From: Salaquimonas sp041736675
GTDB taxonomy: Bacteria; Pseudomonadota; Alphaproteobacteria; Rhizobiales; Rhizobiaceae
Assembly (NCBI GenBank): GCA_041736675.1
Contig: JBGSTD010000046.1
Span: 101,395 to 165,394, forward strand
Direction: 5' to 3'
DNA: 64,000 bases
Shown: positions 52,102 to 61,348 of the stretch, piece after piece
Layout: each line of letters starts with the position of its first letter
Position numbering within the stretch: the first letter of the stretch is position 1
Translations under genes and position numbers: made by a program
The notes under the pieces: generated by a model
Seen by the model: only the letters and a program-made list of their open reading frames with translations
Database searches by the model: none
Told to the model about the DNA's origin: nothing

Positions 52102-53572
52102 CGCCCTTTTAAGGCTGCCAACGCTATCTGCAAACATGCATGGTGGATGGAAGACCCTGATCGCCATTTTCTGCTTTGCCGCTATTGGTGTGCTGCCCGT
52201 TCTGGCAATCGCGCATCCGGCTTTGGTTGTTCCGCTTGCTGCGGCGCCCCTTGGCCTGATCATCATGATGCGCATCCCGGTTTGGCTTGTCCTTGGATTT
52301 GTAGCCTTCACATTTTTTCGCCTCCACGAAGCCATTCCGGCGCTGCTGCCTCTGCGCATTCCCCAGTTGCTGGCGATCCCGACTCTGGTCGTGCTCGTCT
52401 GGCACATCGGAGTCAAAAAGAGCATCAAACCTTTCTGGGGAAGTGAACTTACAGCGTTCGCCGTCTTCTTTACGCTTGTAACACTTGGCATTCCCTTTGC
52501 GTCGGCGCCCGACATTGCCATGAATACCTGGACATCCTCCTACAGCAAAATCGCGATCATGACGCTTTCCATCGCCTGGCTATTGAGAAAACCGGGTGAT
52601 TTTCAACTCGCGTCCCTGATGATTGTCAATTCAGGAACAGTGGTTGCGTTTATTGCAATATCCAACAAGCTCGCCGGTATTGGCCTGGTCGAGGGGTCGC
52701 GGGTAACAGTCGGGCGTGAAATCGGCTCAGTGCTCGGTGATCCCAACGATCTTTCTCTCGTTTTGACTTTCCCGCTTTCTTTCGCAATGTCGATGGCGAT
52801 CACCAAGGGTGGCGGCATTTACCGGATTGTCGGCGCCCTTGCGGTCGTTGCCATCATCTGGGCCATCATCTGCACCCAAAGTCGTGGAGGCATCCTTGGC
52901 ATTCTTGCAGTGTTTGGCGTGGTTGGCCTGCGCCTGATCAAATCCAAAATCTTGCTGGGCATAATTGGTACCATCGGAATGGCCGGTCTGTTTGCTGTTG
53001 CGGGAATTTCGGACCGATCTTCGGGAGGGGCCAGCGAAGATGGTATAGATGAAAGTGCAATGGGACGCATCTGGGCATGGACTGCAGCCTTGAACATGGC
53101 CCTTGACCGCCCGCTGACAGGCGTGGGACTTTCCAATTTCATTCCCAATTTCTGGAAGTACACTCCGCACTGGTCGGGTTTCAACAAGGCCGTTCACTCA
53201 ACCTGGCTTGGCGTATTGGCTGAAACCGGCTGGCCCGGCCTAATTGCTTTTATCACGATGGTCGTGATCACAATCCGTCTCGCTATCAGGACTTCGCGCA
53301 TTTTGAAGGAAGCGAATGCCCCGGTTCCGGTTCAGGTAAGTTCGTTCGCCCTTGTATCCGGCCTTGTTGCCTTTTGTACTTCCGGCACATTTCTAACTCA
53401 GGGCTTTACCTGGCCATTCTACATTCTTCTCGCCATCACCTCGGCAGTTTCCAATTTTGCAAGGCCCTTTGCAAAAGGCGAAGAACTCAAGCCCCAAAAA
53501 CCTAAAATCCGCATGAAAGCGCGGGTTTCAAGGCAAATTGGAATTGGCACGCAAAATGCAACAGCACTTTGA
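52094..53572 (+). CDS. O-antigen ligase/polymerase family protein
   Basis: The 492-residue inner-membrane protein has ten to twelve helices and a long periplasmic loop between about residues 310 and 375. The loop carries MGRIWAWTAALNMALDRPLTGVG and AVHSTWLGVLAETGWPG, which match the Wzy_C/O-antigen ligase domain (H-x5-E-type region). Related proteins polymerise the repeat or attach it to an acceptor; SypL in the syp locus is of this class. The basic C-terminal tail contains the glmS promoter DNA. Confidence 0.9.
   Translation: MPSALLRLPTLSANMHGGWKTLIAIFCFAAIGVLPVLAIAHPALVVPLAAAPLGLIIMMRIPVWLVLGFVAFTFFRLHEAIPALLPLRIPQLLAIPTLVVLVWHIGVKKSIKPFWGSELTAFAVFFTLVTLGIPFASAPDIAMNTWTSSYSKIAIMTLSIAWLLRKPGDFQLASLMIVNSGTVVAFIAISNKLAGIGLVEGSRVTVGREIGSVLGDPNDLSLVLTFPLSFAMSMAITKGGGIYRIVGALAVVAIIWAIICTQSRGGILGILAVFGVVGLRLIKSKILLGIIGTIGMAGLFAVAGISDRSSGGASEDGIDESAMGRIWAWTAALNMALDRPLTGVGLSNFIPNFWKYTPHWSGFNKAVHSTWLGVLAETGWPGLIAFITMVVITIRLAIRTSRILKEANAPVPVQVSSFALVSGLVAFCTSGTFLTQGFTWPFYILLAITSAVSNFARPFAKGEELKPQKPKIRMKARVSRQIGIGTQNATAL
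53545..53560 (+). promoter_or_regulatory. Sigma-54-type promoter for glmS
   Basis: TGGCAC (53545-53550), five bases, ATGCA (53556-53560) has an exact -24 element, extended on both sides as TTGGCACG, and one mismatch in the -12 element, with correct spacing. The predicted start is near 53571, 36 bases before glmS. It lies in the 3' end of the ligase gene. TTTGCAAA at 53468-53475 and TTTGCAAG at 53456-53463, similar to the palindromes at 43288-43323, lie upstream. Confidence 0.6.
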
Positions 53573-53606
53573 GACCATATAAGGCAACATTGAAAGGAAT
53601 ACACAC

Positions 53607-55421
53607 ATGTGTGGAATATTTGCAGCAACCGGCGAAAAGGCCGTAGCTGGCATTCTCGTTGAAGGACTAAGGCGGCTCGAATATCGCGGATATGATTCGG
53701 CAGGTATTGCCGTTTCAGGAGCAAACGGTATTAGCGTTCGCAAGGATGTTGGTCCGGTGAGCGCACTTGCAGCGATGCTGGAAATCAATCCTGTTCAGGG
53801 TGAATGCGGTATTGCACATACCCGCTGGGCAACCCATGGTGCACCCTCCAGCAAAAACAGTCATCCCCATTCAGCTCCCGGTGTTTCCGTTGTCCACAAT
53901 GGCATCATTGAAAACCACAATGAACTGCGCAAGGAGCTTTCAGCGAGCAAGGCGGAATTCATCAGCGAGACCGACAGCGAAGTTATTCCTTGGCTTGTAC
54001 ATGAGGAACTGGCTCGGGGTGAAAAACCCTGGACAGCCTTGCAAAAGGCTGCAGCCAGGATGAGCGGCTCCTTTGCCATTGCCATGCTTACCGATGAACT
54101 TCCCGGCGAGATATTCACCATTCGCAAGGGCAGCCCGCTGGTTGCCGGTTTCGCCGAAGGGAAAGCCTATCTTTCTTCCGATCTCAATGCGCTTGCCGGA
54201 ATTGCCCGACACGCCATAGCACTCGAAGACGGAGATAGCGCCAGGATCACTCCTGACCGAATTGATATTCGTGACAGCGAAGGCCGCCGCGTAAACCGTC
54301 AACTTTTGCCGGTAGAAAACATGGCAACTGCCTATGACACAGGCGGGCATGAACATTTCATGGCAAAAGAGATATTCGAGCAGCCCGAAGTTGCCGCCCG
54401 TATTGATGCCGCCTACCACGACGGAACCCTGATGGCACAACTCCTGCCAATCGACTTTTCACGGGTACGGCGAATCAACTTTGTGGCATGTGGCACATCC
54501 TACTATGCTGCTGCAGTGGCCAGACACTGGATGCAGCAACACGCCGGAATAGAATGTGCAGTGCATATTGCTTCCGAATACAGATACGAATCCCTGCCCC
54601 AGTTTTATTCAGGAGAAGTCGCTGTGCTGATCTCCCAATCAGGTGAAACCGCCGATACACTGGCCGTGCTGGAACGCCTGAAAGAAATGGGAATGCCTGT
54701 CATTGGCGTTGTCAATGATACCAGTTCAACGCTTTCCAGAGAAGCCGACATGGCCTTGCCGTTAATGGCAGGAACCGAGGTTGGAGTTGCTTCAACGAAA
54801 GCATTCACCGCGCAATTGATGGTGCTCGCGCATCTTGCAATACAGGCAGCCGGGCAGCGTTCAGGCTCGACAGCCAAGACTGGCCGCTTGCGCGATCAAC
54901 TGGCTTCAGTTCCTGAATTGCTGGTAAAAGCACTGATGAGCGAAGACGCAGTTATCGAAACTGCCCATCAACTTGGCGATGCCCGCAGCGCCCTGTTTGT
55001 CGGCCGCGGACCTTTTCATGCGCTGGCTTGTGAAGGCGCTTTGAAATTGAAGGAAACAAGCTATATCCATGCTGAAGGGTTCGCCGCTGGTGAATTGAAA
55101 CATGGTCCGCTTGCGCTGATTGATGAAAACATGCCGGTCTTTGCCCTTGCAGGTGAAAGCGAAATGATGCCGAAACTGGCATCAAACATCAGGGAAATCG
55201 CAGCTCGCAAAGGACGCATTCACATCATAGGTGACCGCGAGGCAATCCTTTCCATGAAAGAGGTCGCGATTGGCGCGATCACCCTTCCATCCACACCGGA
55301 CCTCGTGAAGCCGATCATCACCGCCGTGCCGTTGCAGTTGCTTTCCTATCATGCAGCTGTTCAGCGCGGCCTGAATGTTGATCGTCCGCGCAATCTGGCA
55401 AAATCGGTGACGGTAGAATGA
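53607..55421 (+). CDS. glmS: Glutamine-fructose-6-phosphate aminotransferase GlmS
   Basis: The 604-residue enzyme makes glucosamine-6-phosphate for UDP-GlcNAc. Cys2 (MCGIFAATG) is the glutaminase nucleophile, followed by RLEYRGYDSAG and GIAHTRWATHG. Two SIS domains follow: the first has VACGTSYYAA and SQSGETADTLAVL, the second has GRGPFHALACEGALKLKE, and the C-terminus ends in the conserved LAKSVTVE. Having glmS behind its own sigma-54-type promoter suggests that the polymer needs extra amino sugar. It overlaps the acyltransferase gene by four bases. Confidence 0.96.
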   Translation: MCGIFAATGEKAVAGILVEGLRRLEYRGYDSAGIAVSGANGISVRKDVGPVSALAAMLEINPVQGECGIAHTRWATHGAPSSKNSHPHSAPGVSVVHNGIIENHNELRKELSASKAEFISETDSEVIPWLVHEELARGEKPWTALQKAAARMSGSFAIAMLTDELPGEIFTIRKGSPLVAGFAEGKAYLSSDLNALAGIARHAIALEDGDSARITPDRIDIRDSEGRRVNRQLLPVENMATAYDTGGHEHFMAKEIFEQPEVAARIDAAYHDGTLMAQLLPIDFSRVRRINFVACGTSYYAAAVARHWMQQHAGIECAVHIASEYRYESLPQFYSGEVAVLISQSGETADTLAVLERLKEMGMPVIGVVNDTSSTLSREADMALPLMAGTEVGVASTKAFTAQLMVLAHLAIQAAGQRSGSTAKTGRLRDQLASVPELLVKALMSEDAVIETAHQLGDARSALFVGRGPFHALACEGALKLKETSYIHAEGFAAGELKHGPLALIDENMPVFALAGESEMMPKLASNIREIAARKGRIHIIGDREAILSMKEVAIGAITLPSTPDLVKPIITAVPLQLLSYHAAVQRGLNVDRPRNLAKSVTVE

Positions 55422-56155
55422 GCGTCATAAGTCTAAGGCAATGGGCGAAATCGGGCGAAAGCCCGCTCGCCCGCATTCTCTGGAACACAGCCAAAGCCTT
55501 GCGCTATGGTTCGGTACCTTGTGTGAAGGCTGTTCATGGCCCCCTTTACTCCGCCAGTCGCGGGGTAAAGGAAGGCTTTGGTTTTTTCGTTCGCACTGTA
55601 TGGACAACTCCCTTGTTTCAATCTCGCCTGGAAAAACCCGCACCGCGGCTTTACCTCTACGGTGGCATGCCGCTAGTCATGGGTCCGGTAAGCATTTCAA
55701 TGGGAACTGATATCAGGCTTTCAGGCCAAACGACCATTACAGGCAAGCCCACATCTTCTCCTGCTCCCCGGCTGGAGATCGGCAACAATGTCGGGATAGG
55801 CTGGCAGACGACGATTGCCGTCGGAAGCCGGATTGTTCTCGGCGACAATGTGCGGATCGCAGGACGTGCCTTCCTTGCCGGATATCCCGGCCATCCCGTC
55901 GATGCTGCAGCGAGGGCAGCCGGTCTGCCCTGCACCAGCGATCAGACTGGCGACATCATCCTTGAAAAGGATGTCTGGCTTGCCACAGGTGTTTCGGTCA
56001 TGGCGGGTGTCACGATTGGCGAGGGAACCATCGTTGCCGCCGGATCAGTCGTCACGAAAGATCTCCCTGCAGGTGTTATTGCGGGCGGCATGCCGGCAAG
56101 AGTTATCCGCAAATTACCCAACGCTGAAGAACGCCGTGCAGCCCGCGAGGAATAA
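55418..56155 (+). CDS. Hexapeptide-repeat acyltransferase (WcaF/LbH type)
   Basis: The 245-residue protein has about 80 residues of basic N-terminal sequence and then left-handed beta-helix repeats (LEIGNNVGIGWQTTIAVGSR, VRIAGRAFLAGYPGHP, DVWLATGVSVMAGVTIGEGT), ending in the usual AAGSVVTKDLPAGVIAGGMPARVIRK. Such enzymes acetylate sugars using acetyl-CoA as trimers. It is translationally coupled to glmS (ATGA overlap) and could O- or N-acetylate the repeat, as proposed for SypM. Confidence 0.9.
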   Translation: MSVISLRQWAKSGESPLARILWNTAKALRYGSVPCVKAVHGPLYSASRGVKEGFGFFVRTVWTTPLFQSRLEKPAPRLYLYGGMPLVMGPVSISMGTDIRLSGQTTITGKPTSSPAPRLEIGNNVGIGWQTTIAVGSRIVLGDNVRIAGRAFLAGYPGHPVDAAARAAGLPCTSDQTGDIILEKDVWLATGVSVMAGVTIGEGTIVAAGSVVTKDLPAGVIAGGMPARVIRKLPNAEERRAAREE

Positions 56156-56159
56156 ACCA

Positions 56160-57302
56160 ATGCCACATGACATGATCGTATTTGGAGAGGATTGGGGCAG
56201 ACATCCTTCCTCCACCCAGCATATTATGCGGCGCCTTGCCGAAGACCGCAAAATGATCTGGGTGAATTCCCTGGGCCTGCGCCGTCCACGCCTTGGAAGG
56301 CGAGACATGGCCCGTCTGATTTCCAAGGCAATTTCGCTTTTTGCAGCAAAGGAGAACCAGGAGAAGACCAACCTTGTTCCTTTCATGCCCAAGCATCCCT
56401 TCTCGGCGCTTCTCAACCCCCAGGCGTTGCCCTTTCCAGGATCCCGGCTTGCCGCGGCCTTTAACCAAAGAAGTCTTTCCCGGCAGATTGGCTCGGCAAT
56501 GCGAAAATCAGATTTCAACAGGCCGATCCTTTGGACCTCGCTGCCAACCGCCCTGCCTGTCGTCGGACAATTGGGAGAGCGGGCTGTAGTATATTATGCT
56601 GGTGACGATTTTGCAGCCTTGGCCGGCGTTGACCACAAGGCTGTACTTGAAGCCGAACGCAAACTGGCGGAGAAAGCTGACTTGATCCTCGCAGCTAGCA
56701 GGGAAATCGGTTCAAGGTTCAATCTCTCCAAGACCGAAATTCTCCCGCACGGGGTCGACTTTCAATTGTTTGCCGACCCCCGACCAAAGGCATTGGCCAT
56801 GCCCAAAGGCAAGGTCGCTGGGTTCTATGGTTCGCTCAACGGCTGGATCGACATCGCGGCAATAGCCGAGGCTGCTGATCAATTGCAGGACTGGACATTT
56901 GTTCTCATCGGAAAAATCGAAACCGATATCTCGCCGTTGCGCGAGTGCCGCAATATTATTTTTCAACCGGCAATGCCCCATGGCGAACTTGCCACTTGGA
57001 GCCAGCATTGGGATGTTTCGCTCCTGCCGTTTCTCAAAAACCGGCAAATAGACGCGTCCAACCCTTTGAAGCTGCGTGAGTATCTTGCCGCCGGAAGGCC
57101 TGTTGCCGCCACCTACCGTTTTACAGCAATTGACGATCTCAAGGCCCCGGTTGCAACACCAAAGGCCGGGGCGAGCTTTGCCAGTGCCATTGTTTCAGCG
57201 GCATCGATGCGCAAACAGGTATTTGAATTTCGCAAGCAGCTTGCGGATGAAACGTGGGAAGCGCGAGCACGCACGGTGGCGGGATTGATCAACGCACTCT
57301 GA
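56160..57302 (+). CDS. GT4-type glycosyltransferase, TuaH-like
   Basis: The 380-residue GT-B protein begins MPHDMIVFGEDWGRHPSS and contains VVYYAGDDFAALAGV, ADLILAASREIGSRFN, TEILPHGVDFQLFADP, GFYGSLNGWIDI and the donor-site LLPFLKNRQIDASNPLKLRE, the pattern of the TuaH-like glycosyltransferases. ATG at 56160 has GAGGAA upstream, four bases after the acyltransferase stop, so it is the third gene of the glmS operon. A longer frame reaching back to 55815 overlaps the acyltransferase gene and is not used. Confidence 0.9.
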   Translation: MPHDMIVFGEDWGRHPSSTQHIMRRLAEDRKMIWVNSLGLRRPRLGRRDMARLISKAISLFAAKENQEKTNLVPFMPKHPFSALLNPQALPFPGSRLAAAFNQRSLSRQIGSAMRKSDFNRPILWTSLPTALPVVGQLGERAVVYYAGDDFAALAGVDHKAVLEAERKLAEKADLILAASREIGSRFNLSKTEILPHGVDFQLFADPRPKALAMPKGKVAGFYGSLNGWIDIAAIAEAADQLQDWTFVLIGKIETDISPLRECRNIIFQPAMPHGELATWSQHWDVSLLPFLKNRQIDASNPLKLREYLAAGRPVAATYRFTAIDDLKAPVATPKAGASFASAIVSAASMRKQVFEFRKQLADETWEARARTVAGLINAL

Positions 57303-57318
57303 CTGTTCAAATCAAACT

Positions 57319-57334
57319 GGCATGCAACCTGCAA
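57319..57334 (+). promoter_or_regulatory. Sigma-54-type promoter for the lipoprotein/Wzz operon
   Basis: TGGCAT (57319-57324), five bases, CTGCA (57330-57334) keeps the ten-base GG-GC spacing with one mismatch in each element, so it is weaker than the others. The predicted start is near 57345, 23 bases before the start codon at 57368. Confidence 0.5.
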
Positions 57335-57367
57335 CTGGATTTTCAGAACTTGAAAGGAGATCTGAAA

Positions 57368-58294
57368 ATGCCATGCAAACCGCTAAAAACCACAGCTATT
57401 TTGCTTTTTGCAATAGCCAGTAGTGGTTGCGTTTCGCAAAATGCAATGACCACACTACCCGATGATGTTCGTATGACGGTCCTTGCAGATCAGGTGCGTG
57501 CAGCACAGGGCGAGGAGGTTGAAAACGCCGCATCCGCCGATTCCGCATCCGCCGGGAAACCCGAACCCAACGCCTTGTCACAAGAGGAACTGCTGTTTCG
57601 CAGCAGACAAAAGCATGCGGACAGATTTGCCCCTGCGCCCGCCTCGGCTAACCCGGAAAAGCAAGGCGCTGTAAAACACGCCGGATCTGATACCGTAGAC
57701 CCAAGACAGTTGTTTGCCCGGGCGATGGAGTTGCGAAGTTCAGCGCCAATCAAATCGCCGGAGCAATCTTCCAAGACTGAAAACAATTCTTCCATAGCAG
57801 TCGTTGAAAATTCGGCTCCCGCCGCCAATGAAGTTTGGCAGCAGGTTCTGGCGATGCGCAAGGAAAATTCAAATTCAACAGCAACTGGCAAAGATGATCT
57901 GTCAAAACCGGTTGTCAGGGTCAACGACGACCCGATCATCACGGCTGCAGTATCACGTCAGGAAGAGGTTATTGATGTTCCTGCTCCAGATGATCTTTTC
58001 GAATTTGCCCTGCGGGCTGAAGACAAGAACCATGTGGCGGGCGATAAATTGCTGGACGAGGAAACTCATATGCAATTGGCACTTCGTCGCAAAGGCGGCC
58101 GGATACCACGACAAATCACAATCGGAAAAATCAAGGGTGAAGGTTATGAGGTACTTAAAGCTGCCCGCGAGCGCGCAGATCAAGTTATCAACATTACAGG
58201 TGGAGAACCTGCCTTCGGTTACGATCCTTCGCTCACTGGCGGAAAGGTCCGCATAGAATATATGGCACGCCGGCAGGGAAGGCAGAATTCGTGA
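57368..58294 (+). CDS. Lipoprotein of unknown function
   Basis: The 308-residue protein has a signal peptide ending in the lipobox ASSGC near residue 21 and a low-complexity middle rich in Ala, Ser, Glu and Pro (about 40-220). A small C-terminal domain starts near 235 and ends in a Arg- and Gln-rich tail. A strong AAGGAG ribosome-binding site precedes the ATG at 57368. Its stop overlaps the Wzz gene start (GTGA), so it is likely a membrane partner of the chain-length protein. I recognise no family. Confidence 0.85.
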   Translation: MPCKPLKTTAILLFAIASSGCVSQNAMTTLPDDVRMTVLADQVRAAQGEEVENAASADSASAGKPEPNALSQEELLFRSRQKHADRFAPAPASANPEKQGAVKHAGSDTVDPRQLFARAMELRSSAPIKSPEQSSKTENNSSIAVVENSAPAANEVWQQVLAMRKENSNSTATGKDDLSKPVVRVNDDPIITAAVSRQEEVIDVPAPDDLFEFALRAEDKNHVAGDKLLDEETHMQLALRRKGGRIPRQITIGKIKGEGYEVLKAARERADQVINITGGEPAFGYDPSLTGGKVRIEYMARRQGRQNS

Positions 58295-59715
58295 AAGATA
58301 TTCCAAGCCTCATCCTGCTCGTTGCAGAAATCGCCTGGCGAAGGCGGTATCTTATCGTAATCCCTTTGCTGGTGTTTCCGGTTCTGGCGTTTATTGCAGG
58401 CAGAATGACACCCAAGACCTATGAGGCACAGGCGACTATCCTTGTTCAGGAGACAGCTAAGCTCAATCCGTTCCTCAATGATCTGGCCGTGGGACCAAAC
58501 CTCAAGGAGCGCATGCCGGCATTGCAGACCCTCGTCCATTCAGCGCACATACTGGAAGGTGTGTTGATTGATACCGGTCATATCAAGCCTGATACTCAGC
58601 CCTCCGACAAGGCATGGCAGATTTCCAGATTATCTGCCGCAATCACTGTTCAGTTGATGGGCAATGATCTGGTAGCTTTTCGCATGCGCGGCGACAATGG
58701 AAAGGGAATGGCCGATACTTTGAATGCACTTTCCAAACGGTTTGTTGACAGGCTGCTAGCCCCTGAACGCAGTTCAATAACTGACAGCCAGATATTTCTC
58801 CAACAGGAATTGGATGAAAGGCTGACGCGCCTCAACACCGTTCAGGAGACATATGCCGCCTTCAAGCAAAAAAACCGGGAACGGCTTCCATCGCTGGAGG
58901 TTACCCTGGTGACGCGTATCGTCGCTCTTGAGCAACGCTTGTCCGACAACAGAATGCAATTGCAGGCATCCAAAGTGGAACTGGGCGACATGCGCCAGCG
59001 CCTCATCGGAACAAACCCTGTCATCGGCCGCATCGAGGAAGACATCATGCGCTCAACCCGCAGGCTTGGCGAGTTGAGGTCGCGCTATACCGAACAGCAT
59101 TCTTCGGTACAAGGCGAGATCCGCACATTGCATCGTCTGGAAGCAGAACGTGAGTCTCTGATGGCAAACGCGACTGCAATGAAAGACGCTGACATTGACC
59201 GTTTGTGGAATTTGGCAGCAAGTTCCCTCGCTCCCGAGGACGGAAAGGCACCAGCTTTGCTCGTCTCACAGATGAGCAAACTGCAGGAAACAAATTCAGC
59301 CTTCCTGCGGCTTCAGGAAGAAACAGCTGCGCTCGAAAAGGAACTGGACAGCCTTCACAATGCGATTGCCGAAACAGGCCCTGTTATGCAGGAACAAAAG
59401 CGGCTTGAGGAATCTATTCGCCTTGCCCAGGAAAGCTATGATGCCATAGCCAAGCGTTTCGACAATGCCCAAATAACTGGCGCACTGGGAGAATTTGAAG
59501 CCCCTGAGCGCATCAAGATTATTGAGGCTCCATCAGATCCGGTTGTTCCTGTAACTCCGGGCAGCCTATTGTTTGCCCTTGCCGGAATTGTCGCCGGAAT
59601 ACTTGCAGGAGCAGGATTGGCTGGCGCGGCAGAGGTCCTCGATACCCGTCTTCGCAGCCGCAATCAGTTTGAAACAGTGACCAATGTACCGGTCATCGCA
59701 AGGTTTGCTGGATGA
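58291..59715 (+). CDS. Wzz/GNVR-type polysaccharide chain-length determinant
   Basis: The 474-residue inner-membrane protein has a first helix (about residues 20-38), a long periplasmic coiled-coil region with heptad patterns at about 160-390, then the proline-rich stretch IIEAPSDPVVPVTPGS and a second helix (about 425-450), the typical Wzz-GNVR layout. It controls polymer length and works with an ATPase; the only candidate here is the degenerate P-loop protein at 46255. It ends before a bidirectional terminator. SypO is the counterpart in the syp locus. Confidence 0.9.
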   Translation: MKDIPSLILLVAEIAWRRRYLIVIPLLVFPVLAFIAGRMTPKTYEAQATILVQETAKLNPFLNDLAVGPNLKERMPALQTLVHSAHILEGVLIDTGHIKPDTQPSDKAWQISRLSAAITVQLMGNDLVAFRMRGDNGKGMADTLNALSKRFVDRLLAPERSSITDSQIFLQQELDERLTRLNTVQETYAAFKQKNRERLPSLEVTLVTRIVALEQRLSDNRMQLQASKVELGDMRQRLIGTNPVIGRIEEDIMRSTRRLGELRSRYTEQHSSVQGEIRTLHRLEAERESLMANATAMKDADIDRLWNLAASSLAPEDGKAPALLVSQMSKLQETNSAFLRLQEETAALEKELDSLHNAIAETGPVMQEQKRLEESIRLAQESYDAIAKRFDNAQITGALGEFEAPERIKIIEAPSDPVVPVTPGSLLFALAGIVAGILAGAGLAGAAEVLDTRLRSRNQFETVTNVPVIARFAG

Positions 59716-59743
59716 TAATTGTGCACCCCGATGAATCTGGAAC

Positions 59744-59787
59744 AAAAAAGCTCCCGTCACATATTACAGGCGACGGGAGCAGTTTTT
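59744..59787. terminator. Bidirectional rho-independent terminator
   Basis: GCTCCCGTC (59750-59758) and GACGGGAGC (59772-59780) form a perfect nine-base-pair stem with a 13-base loop. TTTTT follows on the plus strand and AAAAAA precedes, so both strands have a T-run after the stem. It separates the convergent Wzz operon and response regulator gene. Confidence 0.9.
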
Positions 59788-59822
59788 GATCAGCAATGAT
59801 TAGCGCATAAGGTTTATGGCAA

Positions 59823-61265
59823 TCAGGATGCCATGTCGATTTTCCAGCCCTCTATCCGCCGATATAGCGTTGACGGGCTCACATCAAGCGCAGCAGCAGC
59901 ACGCGGAATGGAGCCCTCACAAGCCTCAACCGCATACTCGATCGCTTCGCGGATGATGTCCTCGAGTGGTCTTATTGCCTGGCTTGTCTTGGGTTGAACC
60001 GGCTCAAGTCTGGCCCGAGCCAGAATATCATGTAGAGGTTGTGTCAGCTTGGGAGCTTGCATTTCTGTGGCGCTCGCAATCGTCGGCTTCATGCTTCCCA
60101 GCATGTCAAGTGGCAGCATGTCAGGTGTCACCTCGTCTCCATCATTCAAGACAACGACCGAGCGGACTACGTTCTGGAGCTGACGCACATTGCCGGGCCA
60201 GTTGTGTGACGAAAGAATTGCACCTGCGTCCGTGGAAAAACGAGTAAAACTCTTGGCATCCTCTTTGGCAAACTGTTTAAGAAAATGATTTGCTATGTCT
60301 AGAACATCGCCTTCCCGCTCTCGCAGGGCAGGTAGTTCAACGGGGATGACATGCAGCCGGTAAAACAGATCCTCACGAAAGCGCCCTGCTTTCACTTCTT
60401 CAATGGGATTGCGGTTGGTTGCACAAACAACGCGGACATCCGAGGTATGCACCTTGTCTTCGCCGAGCCGCTGAACCTGGCGGCTTTGCAGAAAACGCAA
60501 AAGCTTTGACTGCAGATTGATATCCATTTCGCAGATCTCATCGATGAACAATGTTCCGCCGCTTGCAGAAAGCGCCGCGCCTTTTCTATCGGAAGTAGCG
60601 CCCGAAAACGCCCCTTTCACATGTCCAAAAATTTCACTCTCCAAAAGATCGCGCGGTATCGCGGCAGCGTTGATTGTAATGAACGGACCTGAAGCCCTTC
60701 GCGAAAGTTTATGGAGCGCATCGGCACAAACTTCCTTGCCTGTGCCACTTTCACCAGTGATGAATACTGTCGCATTGCTGGGTGCCGCGCTCTTGAGAAT
60801 GCGATAAACAGCCTGCATTGGTAGAGACTTGCCGATAAAACTGCCGACTTGCCCCTCGTCGATTGTTTCCTTGATGCTTGTGATGGTTTTGCTCATAACG
60901 CGTCGTTCAAGAGCATTTTTTACGGTGACACACAGACGCTCGGCATTCAATGGTTTTACCACGAAATCGAAAGCCCCCATCCGCATGACTTCAACAGCAA
61001 GGCTCATGGATGCATTGCCCGTCACCACAACAACCTCGGTGCAAAGGTTGTTTGCCTTTACATGGCGCATGATTTCGAGACCGTTCATGTCAGGTAGGTT
61101 CACATCAAGGATCATGCAATCAAAATTCGATTCACCGATTTGAATCAGAGCTTCCTCGCCGGTTCCAACTATCGTGCAATCCGCGTCGAGCGCGGTCAAG
61201 AACTGTTTGAACGCTGTCGCCAGTGCTACGCTATCTTCAACAATCAATATTTTAGGTTTGGACAT
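59823..61265 (-). CDS. Sigma-54-dependent response regulator (NtrC family, SypG-like)
   Basis: The 480-residue activator has a receiver (1-120) with phosphorylated Asp54 in MILDVNLPDM, an AAA+ domain (140-370) with Walker A GESGTGKE (171-178), the sigma-54 contact loop GAFSGA at 218-223, Walker B GGTLFIDEI and the arginine-finger region, and a C-terminal Fis-type helix-turn-helix (about 435-477; AIEYAVEACEGSIPRAAAAL). The loop has Ser where the consensus GAFTGA has Thr. It is the only sigma-54 activator in the window and the likely regulator of the six sigma-54-type promoters of this locus. Confidence 0.95.
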   Translation of the reverse strand: MSKPKILIVEDSVALATAFKQFLTALDADCTIVGTGEEALIQIGESNFDCMILDVNLPDMNGLEIMRHVKANNLCTEVVVVTGNASMSLAVEVMRMGAFDFVVKPLNAERLCVTVKNALERRVMSKTITSIKETIDEGQVGSFIGKSLPMQAVYRILKSAAPSNATVFITGESGTGKEVCADALHKLSRRASGPFITINAAAIPRDLLESEIFGHVKGAFSGATSDRKGAALSASGGTLFIDEICEMDINLQSKLLRFLQSRQVQRLGEDKVHTSDVRVVCATNRNPIEEVKAGRFREDLFYRLHVIPVELPALREREGDVLDIANHFLKQFAKEDAKSFTRFSTDAGAILSSHNWPGNVRQLQNVVRSVVVLNDGDEVTPDMLPLDMLGSMKPTIASATEMQAPKLTQPLHDILARARLEPVQPKTSQAIRPLEDIIREAIEYAVEACEGSIPRAAAALDVSPSTLYRRIEGWKIDMAS

Positions 61266-61348
61266 TACAACCCTTTATACGCAATACTAGAATATGCAAC
61301 CTAGTTTAAATTCCTGAATTTTTTGACAAGTTTTAATGCGAAATTTCA

